From Flammeovirga sp. SJP92 (GTDB lineage: Bacteria; Bacteroidota; Bacteroidia; Cytophagales; Flammeovirgaceae): DNA of 64,000 bases. The position numbers and the translations under genes were made by a program. The DNA lies in contig NZ_LQAQ01000032.1 in assembly GCF_001583495.1 (NCBI RefSeq), forward strand, positions 62,001 to 126,000, read 5' to 3'. Positions 43,264 to 55,300 of this stretch are shown piece by piece (position 1 is the stretch's first letter; every line of letters begins with the position of its first letter). A model generated the notes under the pieces. The model had not been told where the DNA came from. It searched no databases and was given only the letters and a program-made list of their open reading frames with translations.

Positions 43264-46200
43264 CTATTTATTTAATAATTTATAATCATAAGCTGAAATT
43301 ACATTTCCATCTTCTTTTACTTCAATTAGCCTACCAGTAGTATCATACTTATATGTAAAAAGCTTTCCATTAATATCCATTTTCTCACTAATACCAAAAC
43401 CTTCTTTATAAGCATACAACTCAATTTGGGCTGCAGGTAATATAGTTTGAATTGCTTTCAAAGCATCTGTAATTACCTCTCCCGAAAAACTTTCTAGATT
43501 TGTAATTTGATCTGATGTCAATTCATTATTATTAATATCTTTTATTGAACCATTATCATAAGTAGCTCCAATAATTTTTGCTATAGGTAAATATGTTTGT
43601 GTTTCACCACTTTTTTTATACCCGTATAGATAACAATAATGTATGTCACTTTTATCCGTTTCTTCTAGAATATGATATGGAAATTCATCACCTCTTTTTT
43701 CTATTTTATATTCAGATATGAGTTTCTCATTACTATTTTCTGACTTTTGGTGATATGCTGATATATTTTCTAATAACCTTTTACCGTCATATAATTTAGA
43801 ACTAAAATTGATTCTTTTTCTATTTGATGAATAACTTGAATTGTAAGAGCTATATAAATCTTTTTGATTTTCAATTATTTCTAAAGGCTGAGCTATTCTA
43901 TTATAATTGACTAATGAACTTTTAATAGTCGTACTATAATCATCGATATTATCATAAGGATATTTATTTTCTAAATATGATATTGTTGAATAAAGTTGAT
44001 CCTTATTTTTTACTTCAATAGACTTTGTTTGTAAGTAATCATCATAGTTATAATAGGTAATGACTTCATGTGATTTTTTATTGGAATAATTTTTTGAAAT
44101 AGATTTATAGGGTTTTACAAAACCGATATCAAAAACGTTTAAACTCAATATCCACCTTCCCCTATAGAGATGATTATTCATCATCATTCCAACACTTTCA
44201 CACTCTGGACCCGAGTATTCATCTCTTACTGACATTGAAGCTAAATCAATATTATCTCTTTTATAACTTCGATATAAATATTCTTCTGACGTTAAAAGAT
44301 CACCTCTTTCGTTATATTTTTTTTCATATAAAATAGATCCATTCTTTTTATTATTCTTCAACCAAAGAGAGGAGGTATTAAGACCAGTACTTGGTTCATT
44401 ATAATAATCAATAGTATGTTTACCTCCATCTGAATATATCAATGACACAGATGAATAACCTATATGAGATCCTGTTGAACCAGGTATTTTAGTACTAAAA
44501 CTATTCGAACTAATAGTCCATTTCTCATATAGATAATCTGAAACATTTATAGTATAATTTACAGTAATATCATCAACGACATCAATTTGCTCCTTAAACG
44601 TAATAAAAACATTACCATTTTCTAAAATAGTTGCTCTTACTTGATATGACTTTTGAAGTGTCGTTTTTGTATTAGTATGTGAAATCACGTCTGTTAGACC
44701 TTGCTTCTGAATAGCAGTACTATAGAACAATGGCACTTGAATCAATTTCCCTGTATTAATACCATCTTGTTTATAATTATAATCTACTTTCTTAGTTGTT
44801 TCCCCGTTTTGGTCTAAATAACTGATTGATTTCACTCTCATACCCCCTCCTATACTTTCGTGGAGTTCAGGATATACATTCTTAGGATAAGCATCAAAAG
44901 AGAAACTATAATTTAAATATGGACCTGGGAACCATCTAGAAACTCTATAGTTTCCAGCTGGAAGATTAAAGTGAACAACGTCTGTTGCATAACACTTCTT
45001 GTCTTTCCTAAAGTCATTCATAAAATCAATAGTGGGGTTCCAAGTGAGATTGAAATTATTTCCTTCATCCAAAGATTCTATTTCAAAAAAGAAATATGGA
45101 TTTCCTGGACGATTTTCTAATATTGAAATTGCATAATCTTTAGCTGCTTCTATTTCTTCAGATGATTCAAGATATGTATCAGTTCCAAAAGAAATATGAA
45201 TAGTTAACTCTACATTTTCATTATCACCCACCTCAATTTCTTCAGAAAGATATCTTGTATCAGCGTATCCACTTTGTTTATATTCAATCATCGAAGAAAT
45301 AGACCCTTCTTTCATTTCCTGTCGATTTGGCATTATAAAATTGTTGAAACGATGTGCCTCAAAATCATATACTATCGCTCCTCCTGTAGGAAGATTGATT
45401 TTCTTCAAAGACCAAGCCTTAAAACGTCCTTCTTCATCTGTTCCCCTGTTACCTCCCGTTGTTGTTCTCAACTTTGGAAGGTTGTTTACTTTATGAAGTA
45501 AAAGTAAATTTGGGAATAAATAGGTATTACTTTCTCCATTATAATAGCCCCAATAATCTACTGCTTTACTATTTTTCTTGGGTAAAGAATAAGTCTCGTC
45601 GTATTCGAATGAATAAACTTCAATGGGGTTAGTAGAAGTTGAATTCTCGTTGATACTATATCCTGATAGTTTTAACCTCTTTTCTAAATAATCAATTGAA
45701 CTATTTTGTGGATCAGAGTCAAAATAATCATTATTATCTAATTTAATGCATCTTACTTCTTTATCATATCTATCATATTTTGTGATACTCTTAAGTGCAT
45801 AATTTTTTTTACTATCAATAGTTTTTAAATCTTCTCTTTTAGTGGTGTAATAATCAAATACTATATGTTCGCCAAAATTATTCTCTACTTTGCTTAACCT
45901 TCTTGTTTTAAAATCTACATAACATCCTGAGCTTTGGGGAACATGATTAAGTGGATCAGTTTCAACTAACGTTTTGGCAGATGTATTATAATAAGTGAGA
46001 GGTTGAATTTCTACTCTATAATCATAAGTATTTTCTTCTCTAAATTCATCAAACTCATCTCTACCTCCTTGACTACCATCCTCGTATGTGAAAATTAGAA
46101 AATTATTGTTATAACTAACAATACTTGCAATACGCCAACTTGGTGTACTGTTCGCTAAATTTGAATTTTTTCTATGCTCAACATAACCAAAGTTAAATTT

Positions 46201-46884
46201 CGTACCATTTGAGTCTATTATTTCCCAAGTATTATAAGTATTATTATAGGAAATTTTACAATTAGGATCTCCATCTAATATAACCCATTTATTTGTTTTA
46301 AAGTCTTTCATAAAACGTATATTCAATAAGCTAGATGAAATAGAATATACATCAGGTTGAAACTCTCCCCATTCTAATTGTTCAGCAATCCTTGCTCGGG
46401 GTTCATCTTTGTAAGACCTTGGGTCTGTATCACATGCCCACGTTTCCTCATCGATAACTGACCGTCTTTGGTTAGTTGATGTTTTTACTGGAAAATCATT
46501 CCATATCTTCAATAAATTCTCAACTTCATCTTCTGTGTAGTTAAGATTTGGATCTAAATCTACTTTCCCAATTGGACTTACGGTTAAGACGATGTCATTG
46601 TTTAAGGACCAACCTAAACCTACATTGGTGGATTGGTCTGATACTCTAACTCCCCCTGCATGATAGGAAAGGGATAAAGGATAGTTTAAGTCTCCACTCT
46701 TTAAGCCTAATAAAGGATAAGAAATAGCAGGGATGCCTGTATACGTTCCAACGGGTACTTCATCATACCTTTGTATTGCCCTTACTTGTGGGTCTTGTGG
46801 TGTAATTCCATTAATAGTTTGACCTTGTATAGTGGATATAAAGGTTGTAAATAGTAATAGAATGAAGATGATATATTTTTTCAT
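43264..46884 (-). CDS. RHS-partner protein (YD-repeat-like, secreted)
   Basis: 1206 residues. Signal peptide ends STIQGQ. It starts with the typical Bacteroidetes RHS-associated N-terminus: PVGTYTGIPAISYPLL, SGDLNYPLSLSYHAGGVRVS and NVGLGWSLN, resembling the SpvB/TcdB-type entry strands of RHS shells. Degenerate YD-like strands follow throughout, and the C-terminus ends FTYKYDTTGRLIEVKEDGNV. There is no RHS core motif (DPxG) and no toxin tip. In related genomes such proteins accompany DUF6443/RHS-core proteins, as here. It lies downstream of the lipoprotein and its long leader. Probably exported and part of the same assembly; role inferred. Confidence 0.75.
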   Translation of the reverse strand: MKKYIIFILLLFTTFISTIQGQTINGITPQDPQVRAIQRYDEVPVGTYTGIPAISYPLLGLKSGDLNYPLSLSYHAGGVRVSDQSTNVGLGWSLNNDIVLTVSPIGKVDLDPNLNYTEDEVENLLKIWNDFPVKTSTNQRRSVIDEETWACDTDPRSYKDEPRARIAEQLEWGEFQPDVYSISSSLLNIRFMKDFKTNKWVILDGDPNCKISYNNTYNTWEIIDSNGTKFNFGYVEHRKNSNLANSTPSWRIASIVSYNNNFLIFTYEDGSQGGRDEFDEFREENTYDYRVEIQPLTYYNTSAKTLVETDPLNHVPQSSGCYVDFKTRRLSKVENNFGEHIVFDYYTTKREDLKTIDSKKNYALKSITKYDRYDKEVRCIKLDNNDYFDSDPQNSSIDYLEKRLKLSGYSINENSTSTNPIEVYSFEYDETYSLPKKNSKAVDYWGYYNGESNTYLFPNLLLLHKVNNLPKLRTTTGGNRGTDEEGRFKAWSLKKINLPTGGAIVYDFEAHRFNNFIMPNRQEMKEGSISSMIEYKQSGYADTRYLSEEIEVGDNENVELTIHISFGTDTYLESSEEIEAAKDYAISILENRPGNPYFFFEIESLDEGNNFNLTWNPTIDFMNDFRKDKKCYATDVVHFNLPAGNYRVSRWFPGPYLNYSFSFDAYPKNVYPELHESIGGGMRVKSISYLDQNGETTKKVDYNYKQDGINTGKLIQVPLFYSTAIQKQGLTDVISHTNTKTTLQKSYQVRATILENGNVFITFKEQIDVVDDITVNYTINVSDYLYEKWTISSNSFSTKIPGSTGSHIGYSSVSLIYSDGGKHTIDYYNEPSTGLNTSSLWLKNNKKNGSILYEKKYNERGDLLTSEEYLYRSYKRDNIDLASMSVRDEYSGPECESVGMMMNNHLYRGRWILSLNVFDIGFVKPYKSISKNYSNKKSHEVITYYNYDDYLQTKSIEVKNKDQLYSTISYLENKYPYDNIDDYSTTIKSSLVNYNRIAQPLEIIENQKDLYSSYNSSYSSNRKRINFSSKLYDGKRLLENISAYHQKSENSNEKLISEYKIEKRGDEFPYHILEETDKSDIHYCYLYGYKKSGETQTYLPIAKIIGATYDNGSIKDINNNELTSDQITNLESFSGEVITDALKAIQTILPAAQIELYAYKEGFGISEKMDINGKLFTYKYDTTGRLIEVKEDGNVISAYDYKLLNK

Positions 46885-47545
46885 TAGTTTACTATGCTTT
46901 TTTTTGTTTAAAAAGATAAGTTTGAAATTTAATCAATAGGTTGGTTTGGAATAACATTTCCTTTCACACTTCGACAGTAGGAGTGTGAAATATCATTGCT
47001 GTTTCCTTATCAAATCTTTACAGATAATATTATTTCATTATGTTTATTATTAATAAAGTCTTCTACCTTAGTAGGTAAGCTTCTGTCACCTCTACATGTT
47101 ACGATCCCACTCCTTATAATGTGGAATATCTCAACCTTAGGAGGTGATAAGCTCAATTGGATAGAGATTCGTAAAATTCCCTAATGACTTGGACTCACAA
47201 AACAACTTTCTACTCTTACTACTTTTGTTTATTGTTTTTTGAAAACTTATTCTATGGGTAAGCTCTGTTTAACTTTACTACTTAACACTCAGTTCAAAGG
47301 AGCATCATAATGTTTCTTATGATCATACCCATTCTTTCTAGGAAATTATTTACTATGAAATTTCTTATGGTTAAAATCTGAAATAACACTATGAACTGAG
47401 AGAAATTTAATAGAGTTTATCACGGTTTCTTTTGTAATGAATTTTCGAGGTGCAATTACCTTTTTTAAAAAACAGTATAAAAAAACACTTTTTAACCATA
47501 AATAAGAACTTTAAAAAACTCTACTTTAATAAACCGTGATAAAGT
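46885..47545. promoter_or_regulatory. Leader region upstream of RHS-partner gene
   Basis: About 660 bases with copy B of the 148-bp repeat (47067-47213), a leader-like segment (47228-47292) matching those at 43130 and 42693, and an inverted-repeat element (47409-47550). Near 46980-47110 a short minus-strand frame (DRSLPTKVEDFINNKHNEII) is open and could be a small peptide or decayed gene. Presumed promoter region. Confidence 0.5.
47067..47213. repeat. 148-bp intergenic repeat, copy B
   Basis: Same unit and orientation as 42897-43044, one base shorter, with scattered substitutions. It lies upstream of the RHS-partner gene as copy A lies upstream of the barrel gene. Confidence 0.75.
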
Positions 47546-47550
47546 CTAAT
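47409..47550. repeat. 142-bp element with 20-bp inverted repeats
   Basis: AATAGAGTTTATCACGGTTT (47409-47428) faces AAACCGTGATAAAGTCTAAT (47531-47550), 18 of 20 matching. The right arm contains the stop codon (TAG, 47548-47546) of the lipoprotein gene. MITE-like; unrelated in sequence to the element at 37408. Confidence 0.65.
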
Positions 47551-48211
47551 AATATTCTATTTTTCTTTGTTCGATATTTCTTGTGATTTTTGTTTTCATG
47601 GTTTTCTCTTCACATCTTTCAATCCAGTTACCAAACTTATCATACACATAATCATAATATTTAATTATATTTTCACCTAGAACTTTTTCGTATAGTTCTT
47701 CATCTCTATAAAAATAATTCGCTTCAAAAACTAATGAATCAGAAATAGAAAAATGCATAATTTTTGTTTTTACTTTATCATTATAAGTAAACACAAACCT
47801 ATTTTGTATAAAAACTTCATCACTAACATTCTCAAAAATTCGTCCTCCTGTAGGAAGTCCCAAATTATTATGTTTATCATAAAACATTAAAAAGAAGTTA
47901 TCGACATTAACTTGTGATACAAGCCCATTCTTATAACTATAAATTGTTTTATGAATAATTGTGTCTTTGCCCGAAATTATAATATTATGTTCATTAACAA
48001 TATTACGATTCCTATCATAATTCTTAATTGTAATAGATGGTGGTAATCCATCTTCACCAATACTTTTTTTCTCAATAATAATTTGTTTTATATTTCCTCT
48101 TAAAGTTAGGTCATCCCAATAAACTCCCGTTTTTGTAGAACAAGAGATATAGAAAAAAAATAAAAGAAGTAAAACAATCCTTTTAAAAGGATAATATCTG
48201 TAACTATTCAT
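47546..48211 (-). CDS. Lipoprotein following the RHS gene, candidate immunity protein
   Basis: 221 residues. A hydrophobic N-terminus ([16 protein letters not shown]) with a cysteine after ser suggests lipidation at about residue 20. The mature part contains YD-like strands ([34 protein letters not shown]). It overlaps the end of the RHS gene by 8 nt, the usual position of an immunity gene in polymorphic toxin loci. If so, being a lipoprotein it would neutralise a toxin in the periplasm or at a membrane. No known immunity family is recognised, so the role rests on position. Its stop codon lies in an inverted-repeat element. Confidence 0.65.
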   Translation of the reverse strand: MNSYRYYPFKRIVLLLLFFFYISCSTKTGVYWDDLTLRGNIKQIIIEKKSIGEDGLPPSITIKNYDRNRNIVNEHNIIISGKDTIIHKTIYSYKNGLVSQVNVDNFFLMFYDKHNNLGLPTGGRIFENVSDEVFIQNRFVFTYNDKVKTKIMHFSISDSLVFEANYFYRDEELYEKVLGENIIKYYDYVYDKFGNWIERCEEKTMKTKITRNIEQRKIEYY

Positions 48212-51200
48212 AAATAACTCTTTTTCTAATTAATTCTCCATACTTATTATAACCTTCTACATCTTGATAACGTCTTCCGCTTGGAAGCTCCACTATTGCA
48301 CCTTTGAATGTTGTTGGACCTACAATAACATCTGATTTCAATACCTTTTCAGCTCCAATGTTAAGCAAGCTTTTAGAACTAAATTTAAGAGCATCATATC
48401 CAAGTTTTCCATTAAATACTGGTCCATTTGTACTACCATGAGCTATATCTACAAATCCAATAAGAGATTGAACGTAAGCATCTTTACTTGCTTTTAAATT
48501 TGAAGACCATCCTAACCCATCATCCCCACTGTTCGTATCAAATAACATATAACCTTCTCCATCAAAAGATTCCTCAACAGTATTTTTGGTTACAAAATGA
48601 TTATAAGGATCAGAGAGTACTAACGTTGAGAATAGAGAAAAGTCTAGTTTTGAATGTTGAAAACCTGAAGAGTAAATATAATCAAAACCACCAGTATATT
48701 TACCGTCCTTAACATATCTATTCCAGGACTTATGGTCTGCAGAACCAACAGTGTAATTATCATTTCCTCTAACAAAAACTATAAGGTCTCTTCCTGAAGA
48801 TTTAATAATATTCACAAAATTCTTTGAATCACTGTAGTTTATATAAATAATATCATCAGGACTCATACCATCAGGATCAATAAATCTAATGGGATTATCG
48901 AAAGCATAATTATAAACAGAATGCCTTGTCATTTTTTCTGCTAAAGGATCTACAGCAAACCATCTTCCGGTTTTTACATCTAACATCCTAGCACCATAAT
49001 CATAAAAACCAATCTCCTCCTGTTTCTCCTTACCATTATATTGGAATTTATGATCTGGAGTCCCTTCCTTCTCAATTCCCGCCATATTCATACCAAACGG
49101 GTAGTAGTGGTTTTCTTGTACGATGTAGTCGTTGAAAGTGACTTTAAGGTTATCGAAATAGGCATTAACTTCTTCAGAAGTATTATGAATAGAAACTCTT
49201 ACTTGTGTTGCTCCTTCAGGTGTGGTTAAACTCAGTTGTAATTGTTCCCATTGCTGTTCCTTAGTAAGATAAGAACTATTCGTTTCCACACTCACATTTG
49301 ATGCATTTAAAAACTCTACTTTTAAATAGGCATTGACCTCACCTGCTGTCTCTGTTCCAAAAGTCATTACCGGCAAAGGTGTTCCAGATTGCTGAGTAGT
49401 TGTAGAAGAAGTTTCTCCATCAGTTCCTACAGTGGTTGTAGATATCTCAGAAGTTTGAGTTGCTTGAGTTTCCTCACTTCCATCCACATAGTATATAGCT
49501 TCTACTGAGGCCACAAAGGTTTCTCCTTCTTTTACATCTAGTAGAATATTTGCACCATTTTGATGGTCCGTTTCTCCTCCAAGCATTTGGGTCATACTAC
49601 CTGCAAAACTGATTTTATCTTTTAAGGCATCTTCAAAATAGGTCTCATCGTCCTCGAAATCTTCATAATACATCGAATTTGGACGAACAGCAACTCTTAA
49701 ATTGCCTAGGTGATCTTTATAATGGTATTCTTGTACGAAATCTTGATTTTCTGTATGAGAAGTGATACCAGAACCTTTTGCTAAAGCACGACCCTCTGCC
49801 GTATGCATAAACTGTAATTCATTGTCTTCATACACAAAACCACCAATATAATCTGTTGTTTTTGTGACCCCATTGATCGTAGCTATTTTTTGTAATTTAA
49901 TACCTGCTGCATCATAGACATATTCTACTGTTCCATCAGCAACTACTACTTTTGTTGGAAGATTTAAGTGGTTGTATGTTATATTAGTAATGCCTTTATT
50001 ACCATCATAAATCATACTTCCATTGGCATCATATTGATACTCTGAATTAGAATTTGCACCATCATAAAAACTATGGTCTTCCTTAAAATTAGCCCCTATT
50101 TTATTCGCAACATCAGTTACTTTTATCAGCTGATTACTATTTGTTGCATAAGTATAAGTAAGATCGTCAATAGAGCCAAAACTATTTCCTTCACCTACTT
50201 TATACTCTAAACCTTGTCTTTGTAAGCTTAAAATATTACCATTGGCATCATAAGCGATTCCATTATCATTTCCTGTGACAGAGAAATTTTCAGATATAGG
50301 AGAACCGTTTTGTGTTGCCTCATAGGTCGCTTTTTTCAATCTATTTAAAGGATCATAGGTATAATCATAAGTTCTTAGCGTATTTGGCGTTCCGTAACTT
50401 TGCCATAATTGACTACCGATATTTCCATTAAACTGTCCTGCTTCATTGTAAGCTAACTCGTAACTAAATGGATAGGTTTTACTACTATTTTGATCCGTAT
50501 TTACACCCAATAGCCATCCTCTAATATTGTACTTATATTCCTGTAATAAAGGTTGGTTTGCAGTACCAGTTTTTTTACTAACTAATTCCCCCAACTCATT
50601 ATAAGTATTTTCAACAATAAGCTGCTTTTCATCATTATTTAACTTCTGATGTACAGTTAGTATTCTACCTAAATCATCGTATTCATTTTCTTGTAGTACA
50701 TTCACAGTACAGGTAACATTATCGATCACCTTATCATGTTCTAGGTACGTTTTGACAATTTCACTTGAAAAATTATACTGATTCGTTAAACGATCTTTAC
50801 CACCACCTAAAGATTCCGTGATAGTTTGCACAATTCTATATCGAGCATCATAATAGGTAACTGTAGTAAGGAAATGATTTGTATCAAGAATTCTCACCTT
50901 ACTTCCTGTTATTTGTCCTTTAACGCTTTCACGTATGCTAGGAACTTCAATACCCAACTGTTGCTCTTCAGTTGTCACATTAAAAATATTACTTGGCAAG
51001 GCAAATTTCAACGTTTCCTCTCTCCAAGAGTAATCATCATAGTAAGTAGCCGTTAATACATCCGTTTCTGAAACAGAAGGCAACGCAATATTTGTATAAT
51101 CTAAAACATTTCCACCTTGACTTTCATAACGTTCTAAAGAAGAGTTATTATAAATAGTTTGTAAGTTTTCATGAGTATCCCCTAATACTTTTATTCCTGT

Positions 51201-54200
51201 TAAAATGGGTCTATTGAAATAATCGTACTTCGTAAATAACCATTTCTTTTCCTTTCTTAAATTAGCATCTTGCGTGAGCACTAATCGATCCCAATAATCA
51301 TATACCATATACTCCCAACCTTTACCTGGTATTTTTTTGGCGATCATACGGCTCTGTTCATCATAATGGTATTGGTAACATAAGTTATCTAAAATGGTTT
51401 GTGAAATTTCATTAGAGTTTCCGATATCAATAGTTGCTTGAGGAGGAATAACCAAAATAAGATTACCTGATATATCATATGAATAGTAAGTATCATAGTA
51501 AGTCACTAATCCATTGGTTACATCGATACCATTCTGCACTCTTTTTACGACTACTTGTCCACTTTTATTTTTTCCTTCAACGGTTAAATAACCATGTTCG
51601 TCATATGTTTCTACTAACCAAAGGTCTCCTGTATAATAATATCCTTCGTTCGTGCCATCAAAATTATCATCAATAGATGCTATAAAAGTCCCTGAAGTTC
51701 CACTAAACTCAAAACCATCTGTAAAAGTAATTGATTCCTTCGCTATATGAGTTTGTGTTCCACTTTCAGGTTCGTTAAATTCTATAGTTTCTACAAATGG
51801 ATTGTCTACATAACTATATCTTTTTATATAATCTGTATTTACATTTGGTCTCTGGTTTATTATCACCACATGTTCTTCTTCGCTAATGCCTATACTCCCA
51901 GCCCAGTCATCTCCAGCCGCACCTTGCTTTAATGGTCTATCAAGTGGTGAAGCCTCAAAAACTGTTTCAGAAAAAGGGAAAGAGGTATGCTTAGAAACTC
52001 CTGCTTTGTTGTCATTATAAAATACAAATTGACTATTCAAAGCACTGTTTTTAACATCTCCATTGGAAGTCCCTTCATCTATATAACTTAAAAAAGCTCT
52101 CGGGTTTCTTCCTACATCATCATATTCTATAGGAGTAATAATATCATATCCCTTTGGACTGCCTGCTTTACTCACATTCTGTATCGGTCTACCTAAACCA
52201 TCAATGTATTCTGTAGATGTCAGAATCCCATGTTCCGGAGATTTTGAATCAATATCTGAAGGTATACTATCCATAGGTTTCCTAAAACCATAAGTTCTCA
52301 CGTAGTTGATATTACTTTGTGATAATGATTGATTATTTGGTACGTATGTATTACTAATCTGTAAATAAGTGTAATCAACCAATACATCAGAATATTTATT
52401 CTCTTCTTTTATTTTGGCTATAATTCCATAAGTCCAATTATCATATAAATCACTAAGAAAAGGGTTTTCTTTAATGGGCAAGTCTAATCTTAATACACCA
52501 TTTACAGACCAAAACAGATCATAGTTTTCTAAATCATCTAGATTATTTGCATACAATTTATCCTCTTTTCTAGAGAAATATAGAGGCTTAAGATCAGGAG
52601 CAACAACAAACATGATAGTCTGCGACACCATATCTTCTTTTCTACTATTATATGCTCTTATATATTGTAAATCATTATGAATTGACAGTTCAACCTCTTC
52701 CCCAAATTCATCAGAATATTTAGTCCAATCAGAATTATTTGATGAATATTCCCACCTTATAGCTCCTGAACCTTCTAAAGTAGCTGCAAAAGGGAATTCA
52801 CCCTTTTCTTTTATCACTGAATTAGGATAATCAGTAATCACAGGAGATCGATAGTTTATAGTATACGCTAAAGAAGGAGATACTAAAAAATGATTTACAG
52901 TATTTATCGCACGAATGAATATTTGGGGAGTAGTTATTATTCTTGAAAAATTGGCCCCTTGAGTTTCTGAAGTAGTCCAATTCGAATTATCTTCTGAATA
53001 TTGCCAACCAATATTTCCACATCCTTCTAGTGATGCAGAAAATTCATATAAACCTTCAACATCCAAAATGCTAGAAGATGGAGAACTTGTAATTACAGGT
53101 GCAAATGATTCTTCGAATGTTCCGGGTATGGTGAAATTTGCATCATCAATACATTGGTTCGTATTAAAATATCTAATTTGATAACTTCCAAATCCATACC
53201 CTGATATATTTATTTCTCTACTATTCCCACTTCCAATAAAGCTCAAAGCTGGTATTTCAGTACCATCTTTATAAATTCTGTAGGTACCACTAGAAGCTGT
53301 AGAAGTAAAATTTATAGTACCAGCATCTATACCGCAAGTCGTTTGATTTAATGATACTTGACTACTTTCAACTGTATAATTGTTGTTATTATAATCTGTA
53401 ATTTCAAAAGTATAACTCTTTTGATGAGTATAATCGTATTCAATATCATAAATTTCCAAAGTTGCATAGTACCTTGTAAGACTTGTAGAAGTCTGATAAC
53501 CACTTAATAGGTCACTAAAATTTAATGTTTCACCTTCATTCGAATGATTGTTACCTCCTTGTACTCTCCAGCTTAAATTATAATTACTACTATTTGAAGG
53601 AATAGAAGCTACTAAACTTGAGCTTGTTTCGTTACTGCAAATAGGGAATATACTTTCATCAGTAAGAGTGCCATTATACTTAATATTAATAGCTGGAGGG
53701 ATAGGTGGAGATTCTAAAGTATAAGTTAATGTAGATTTTCCACCCGGAAAATTTCTGTAAATAGAATATGATCTATCTTTAATCAAGTTGTTAATGTTGA
53801 CAATTTCACTGCCATATGCAGCCGAAGGAGCAGCATTTCTTATTTCGTTGATATATTCTAAGCTTGGTCGATATGTAAAAATTATTTCATTAGTTACATT
53901 ATCTCTGATATAGAACACTGAAAACGAATTATTTCTGACCGCTTCTAAAAGGCTAACCAAACTTGATTGTGCATTAACTAAATCATCATTTGAAGGTGAA
54001 GAAGGAAAGAAGCCAAGACCAGAATAAAATGTAAATGTCCATTCACCTGAAGTCTGTGCTGTAATTGAAGAGGTTGCATTACCGCCGTTAATAGAAGTTT
54101 TTGTGTAAGTATATTTCTGTACTTCAGCTTTTGATACTTCACAAAAACAATGTATTACTATTAAAACCAATAGTAATAATTTTAGATTTTGCTTAATTTT

Positions 54201-54203
54201 CAT
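48204..54203 (-). CDS. RHS-repeat protein with DUF6443 and variable C-terminal tip (candidate polymorphic toxin)
   Basis: 1999 residues. Signal peptide ends CEVSKAE. Residues about 370-540 hold two Ig-like repeats ([30 protein letters not shown]). At about 610-700 is a DUF6443-like region ([33 protein letters not shown]). YD repeats fill about 800-1480 ([23 protein letters not shown]). The RHS core is at about 1698-1784 ([56 protein letters not shown]). The last 215 residues (about 1785-1999, encoded 48851-48207) are an unrecognised tip, where RHS polymorphic toxins carry the toxin. No T9SS tail. An overlapping lipoprotein gene follows. Confidence 0.85.
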   Translation of the reverse strand: MKIKQNLKLLLLVLIVIHCFCEVSKAEVQKYTYTKTSINGGNATSSITAQTSGEWTFTFYSGLGFFPSSPSNDDLVNAQSSLVSLLEAVRNNSFSVFYIRDNVTNEIIFTYRPSLEYINEIRNAAPSAAYGSEIVNINNLIKDRSYSIYRNFPGGKSTLTYTLESPPIPPAINIKYNGTLTDESIFPICSNETSSSLVASIPSNSSNYNLSWRVQGGNNHSNEGETLNFSDLLSGYQTSTSLTRYYATLEIYDIEYDYTHQKSYTFEITDYNNNNYTVESSQVSLNQTTCGIDAGTINFTSTASSGTYRIYKDGTEIPALSFIGSGNSREINISGYGFGSYQIRYFNTNQCIDDANFTIPGTFEESFAPVITSSPSSSILDVEGLYEFSASLEGCGNIGWQYSEDNSNWTTSETQGANFSRIITTPQIFIRAINTVNHFLVSPSLAYTINYRSPVITDYPNSVIKEKGEFPFAATLEGSGAIRWEYSSNNSDWTKYSDEFGEEVELSIHNDLQYIRAYNSRKEDMVSQTIMFVVAPDLKPLYFSRKEDKLYANNLDDLENYDLFWSVNGVLRLDLPIKENPFLSDLYDNWTYGIIAKIKEENKYSDVLVDYTYLQISNTYVPNNQSLSQSNINYVRTYGFRKPMDSIPSDIDSKSPEHGILTSTEYIDGLGRPIQNVSKAGSPKGYDIITPIEYDDVGRNPRAFLSYIDEGTSNGDVKNSALNSQFVFYNDNKAGVSKHTSFPFSETVFEASPLDRPLKQGAAGDDWAGSIGISEEEHVVIINQRPNVNTDYIKRYSYVDNPFVETIEFNEPESGTQTHIAKESITFTDGFEFSGTSGTFIASIDDNFDGTNEGYYYTGDLWLVETYDEHGYLTVEGKNKSGQVVVKRVQNGIDVTNGLVTYYDTYYSYDISGNLILVIPPQATIDIGNSNEISQTILDNLCYQYHYDEQSRMIAKKIPGKGWEYMVYDYWDRLVLTQDANLRKEKKWLFTKYDYFNRPILTGIKVLGDTHENLQTIYNNSSLERYESQGGNVLDYTNIALPSVSETDVLTATYYDDYSWREETLKFALPSNIFNVTTEEQQLGIEVPSIRESVKGQITGSKVRILDTNHFLTTVTYYDARYRIVQTITESLGGGKDRLTNQYNFSSEIVKTYLEHDKVIDNVTCTVNVLQENEYDDLGRILTVHQKLNNDEKQLIVENTYNELGELVSKKTGTANQPLLQEYKYNIRGWLLGVNTDQNSSKTYPFSYELAYNEAGQFNGNIGSQLWQSYGTPNTLRTYDYTYDPLNRLKKATYEATQNGSPISENFSVTGNDNGIAYDANGNILSLQRQGLEYKVGEGNSFGSIDDLTYTYATNSNQLIKVTDVANKIGANFKEDHSFYDGANSNSEYQYDANGSMIYDGNKGITNITYNHLNLPTKVVVADGTVEYVYDAAGIKLQKIATINGVTKTTDYIGGFVYEDNELQFMHTAEGRALAKGSGITSHTENQDFVQEYHYKDHLGNLRVAVRPNSMYYEDFEDDETYFEDALKDKISFAGSMTQMLGGETDHQNGANILLDVKEGETFVASVEAIYYVDGSEETQATQTSEISTTTVGTDGETSSTTTQQSGTPLPVMTFGTETAGEVNAYLKVEFLNASNVSVETNSSYLTKEQQWEQLQLSLTTPEGATQVRVSIHNTSEEVNAYFDNLKVTFNDYIVQENHYYPFGMNMAGIEKEGTPDHKFQYNGKEKQEEIGFYDYGARMLDVKTGRWFAVDPLAEKMTRHSVYNYAFDNPIRFIDPDGMSPDDIIYINYSDSKNFVNIIKSSGRDLIVFVRGNDNYTVGSADHKSWNRYVKDGKYTGGFDYIYSSGFQHSKLDFSLFSTLVLSDPYNHFVTKNTVEESFDGEGYMLFDTNSGDDGLGWSSNLKASKDAYVQSLIGFVDIAHGSTNGPVFNGKLGYDALKFSSKSLLNIGAEKVLKSDVIVGPTTFKGAIVELPSGRRYQDVEGYNKYGELIRKRVIYE

Positions 54204-55300
54204 TATTTCAACATAAGTCAGTTTAGTAATTTAATTTCTTTAACCTGCTTTTATAAAAAAAACTTATTCCAAGATTTCCTTCTACAAAACGTCATTGTGC
54301 ACTACCAAATTTAATCCCTTTTTAAAATATGATATAACTAATTTTGATATACCAGTTAAATTCTAACCGCTTAAAACTTCCAATTTACAGCTAACAAAAA
54401 AATAAGAATAATATAGTATTGATTGCCATTTTATCTAGCAGTCTACTGCTACAAATAAAAATTGAAAAAAGAGCTTTAAACTTTGATATTCGTCATTCAG
54501 ATTTTACATCAATCACGTTATCAAAATTATATACTGAGAATACATTGTAATAACTTTTTCTGTACTCATCATTAATTAAAGACCACTAAGCATTAACCAT
54601 AAATAAGTTTAATATGACGAATAAAAAGAGATTTTATTTTTATTGATTTCAAAGACAAGTTTGCTCTTTATAAAATAAGTTTACTTTTTCATTAATTTAT
54701 TCACCCATAAAAAAGAGGGAATTTATAATAATTAACAATTATCTTTAATTTAACTTTATTACACAATTATTTTTAGTTTGTTTAACTCTTATTAAGAATG
54801 TAAACATATAACATAGATTAATATTGTTTGATTTAAAGCCCAAAAAACTAACTGGTTTTACAGTTTTAACATCGGTATCAATATTGTTTTTTTACCTAAT
54901 TCAAAACGGTATCTTTTTACAATTTCAAGAACTATTTGATCTACTTCTCCTCATCATCCTTTTATTATTTTGAAATTGTTTGTTGTTCCATTTTGGATTA
55001 CTAAATACAATCACTTCTACTAATATTTTTCTTCATCAATATCTCTCCAGAAAATGAGATGATCAATCTGTAATATTTAAAATAAAGTTGGATGTACTAA
55101 TTGTAAAAAACAAAGAAATGCAACGTGTACAATATTATTCATCGAATGGCTTATGTGACAAAAAGTGACATTACATATATTGTATTATTCAAAGTAAAAA
55201 AACCATTACTCTGATATTAAGTCAAAAAAAAGTTGGTAAACTTTTATTTTTATTGATTTTAACACTTATTGCGTTTCGTAAATAAAAATTATGTCATCTC
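54204..55300. promoter_or_regulatory. Long AT-rich divergent intergenic region
   Basis: About 1.1 kb between the RHS gene (minus) and the small gene at 55301 (plus). No coding frame is supported. It contains a minus-strand AACTTATTTTATAAA stretch also seen upstream of the first array, and a TTTTATTTTTATTGATTT string present twice (about 54640 and 55237). It should hold the promoters of both directions; no exact TAnnTTTG box was found. Confidence 0.4.

Noticed and set aside
46980-47110. Small gene encoding DRSLPTKVEDFINNKHNEII
   Set aside because: Short, no supported start, and the matching place in copy A of the repeat (near 42890) does not keep the frame.
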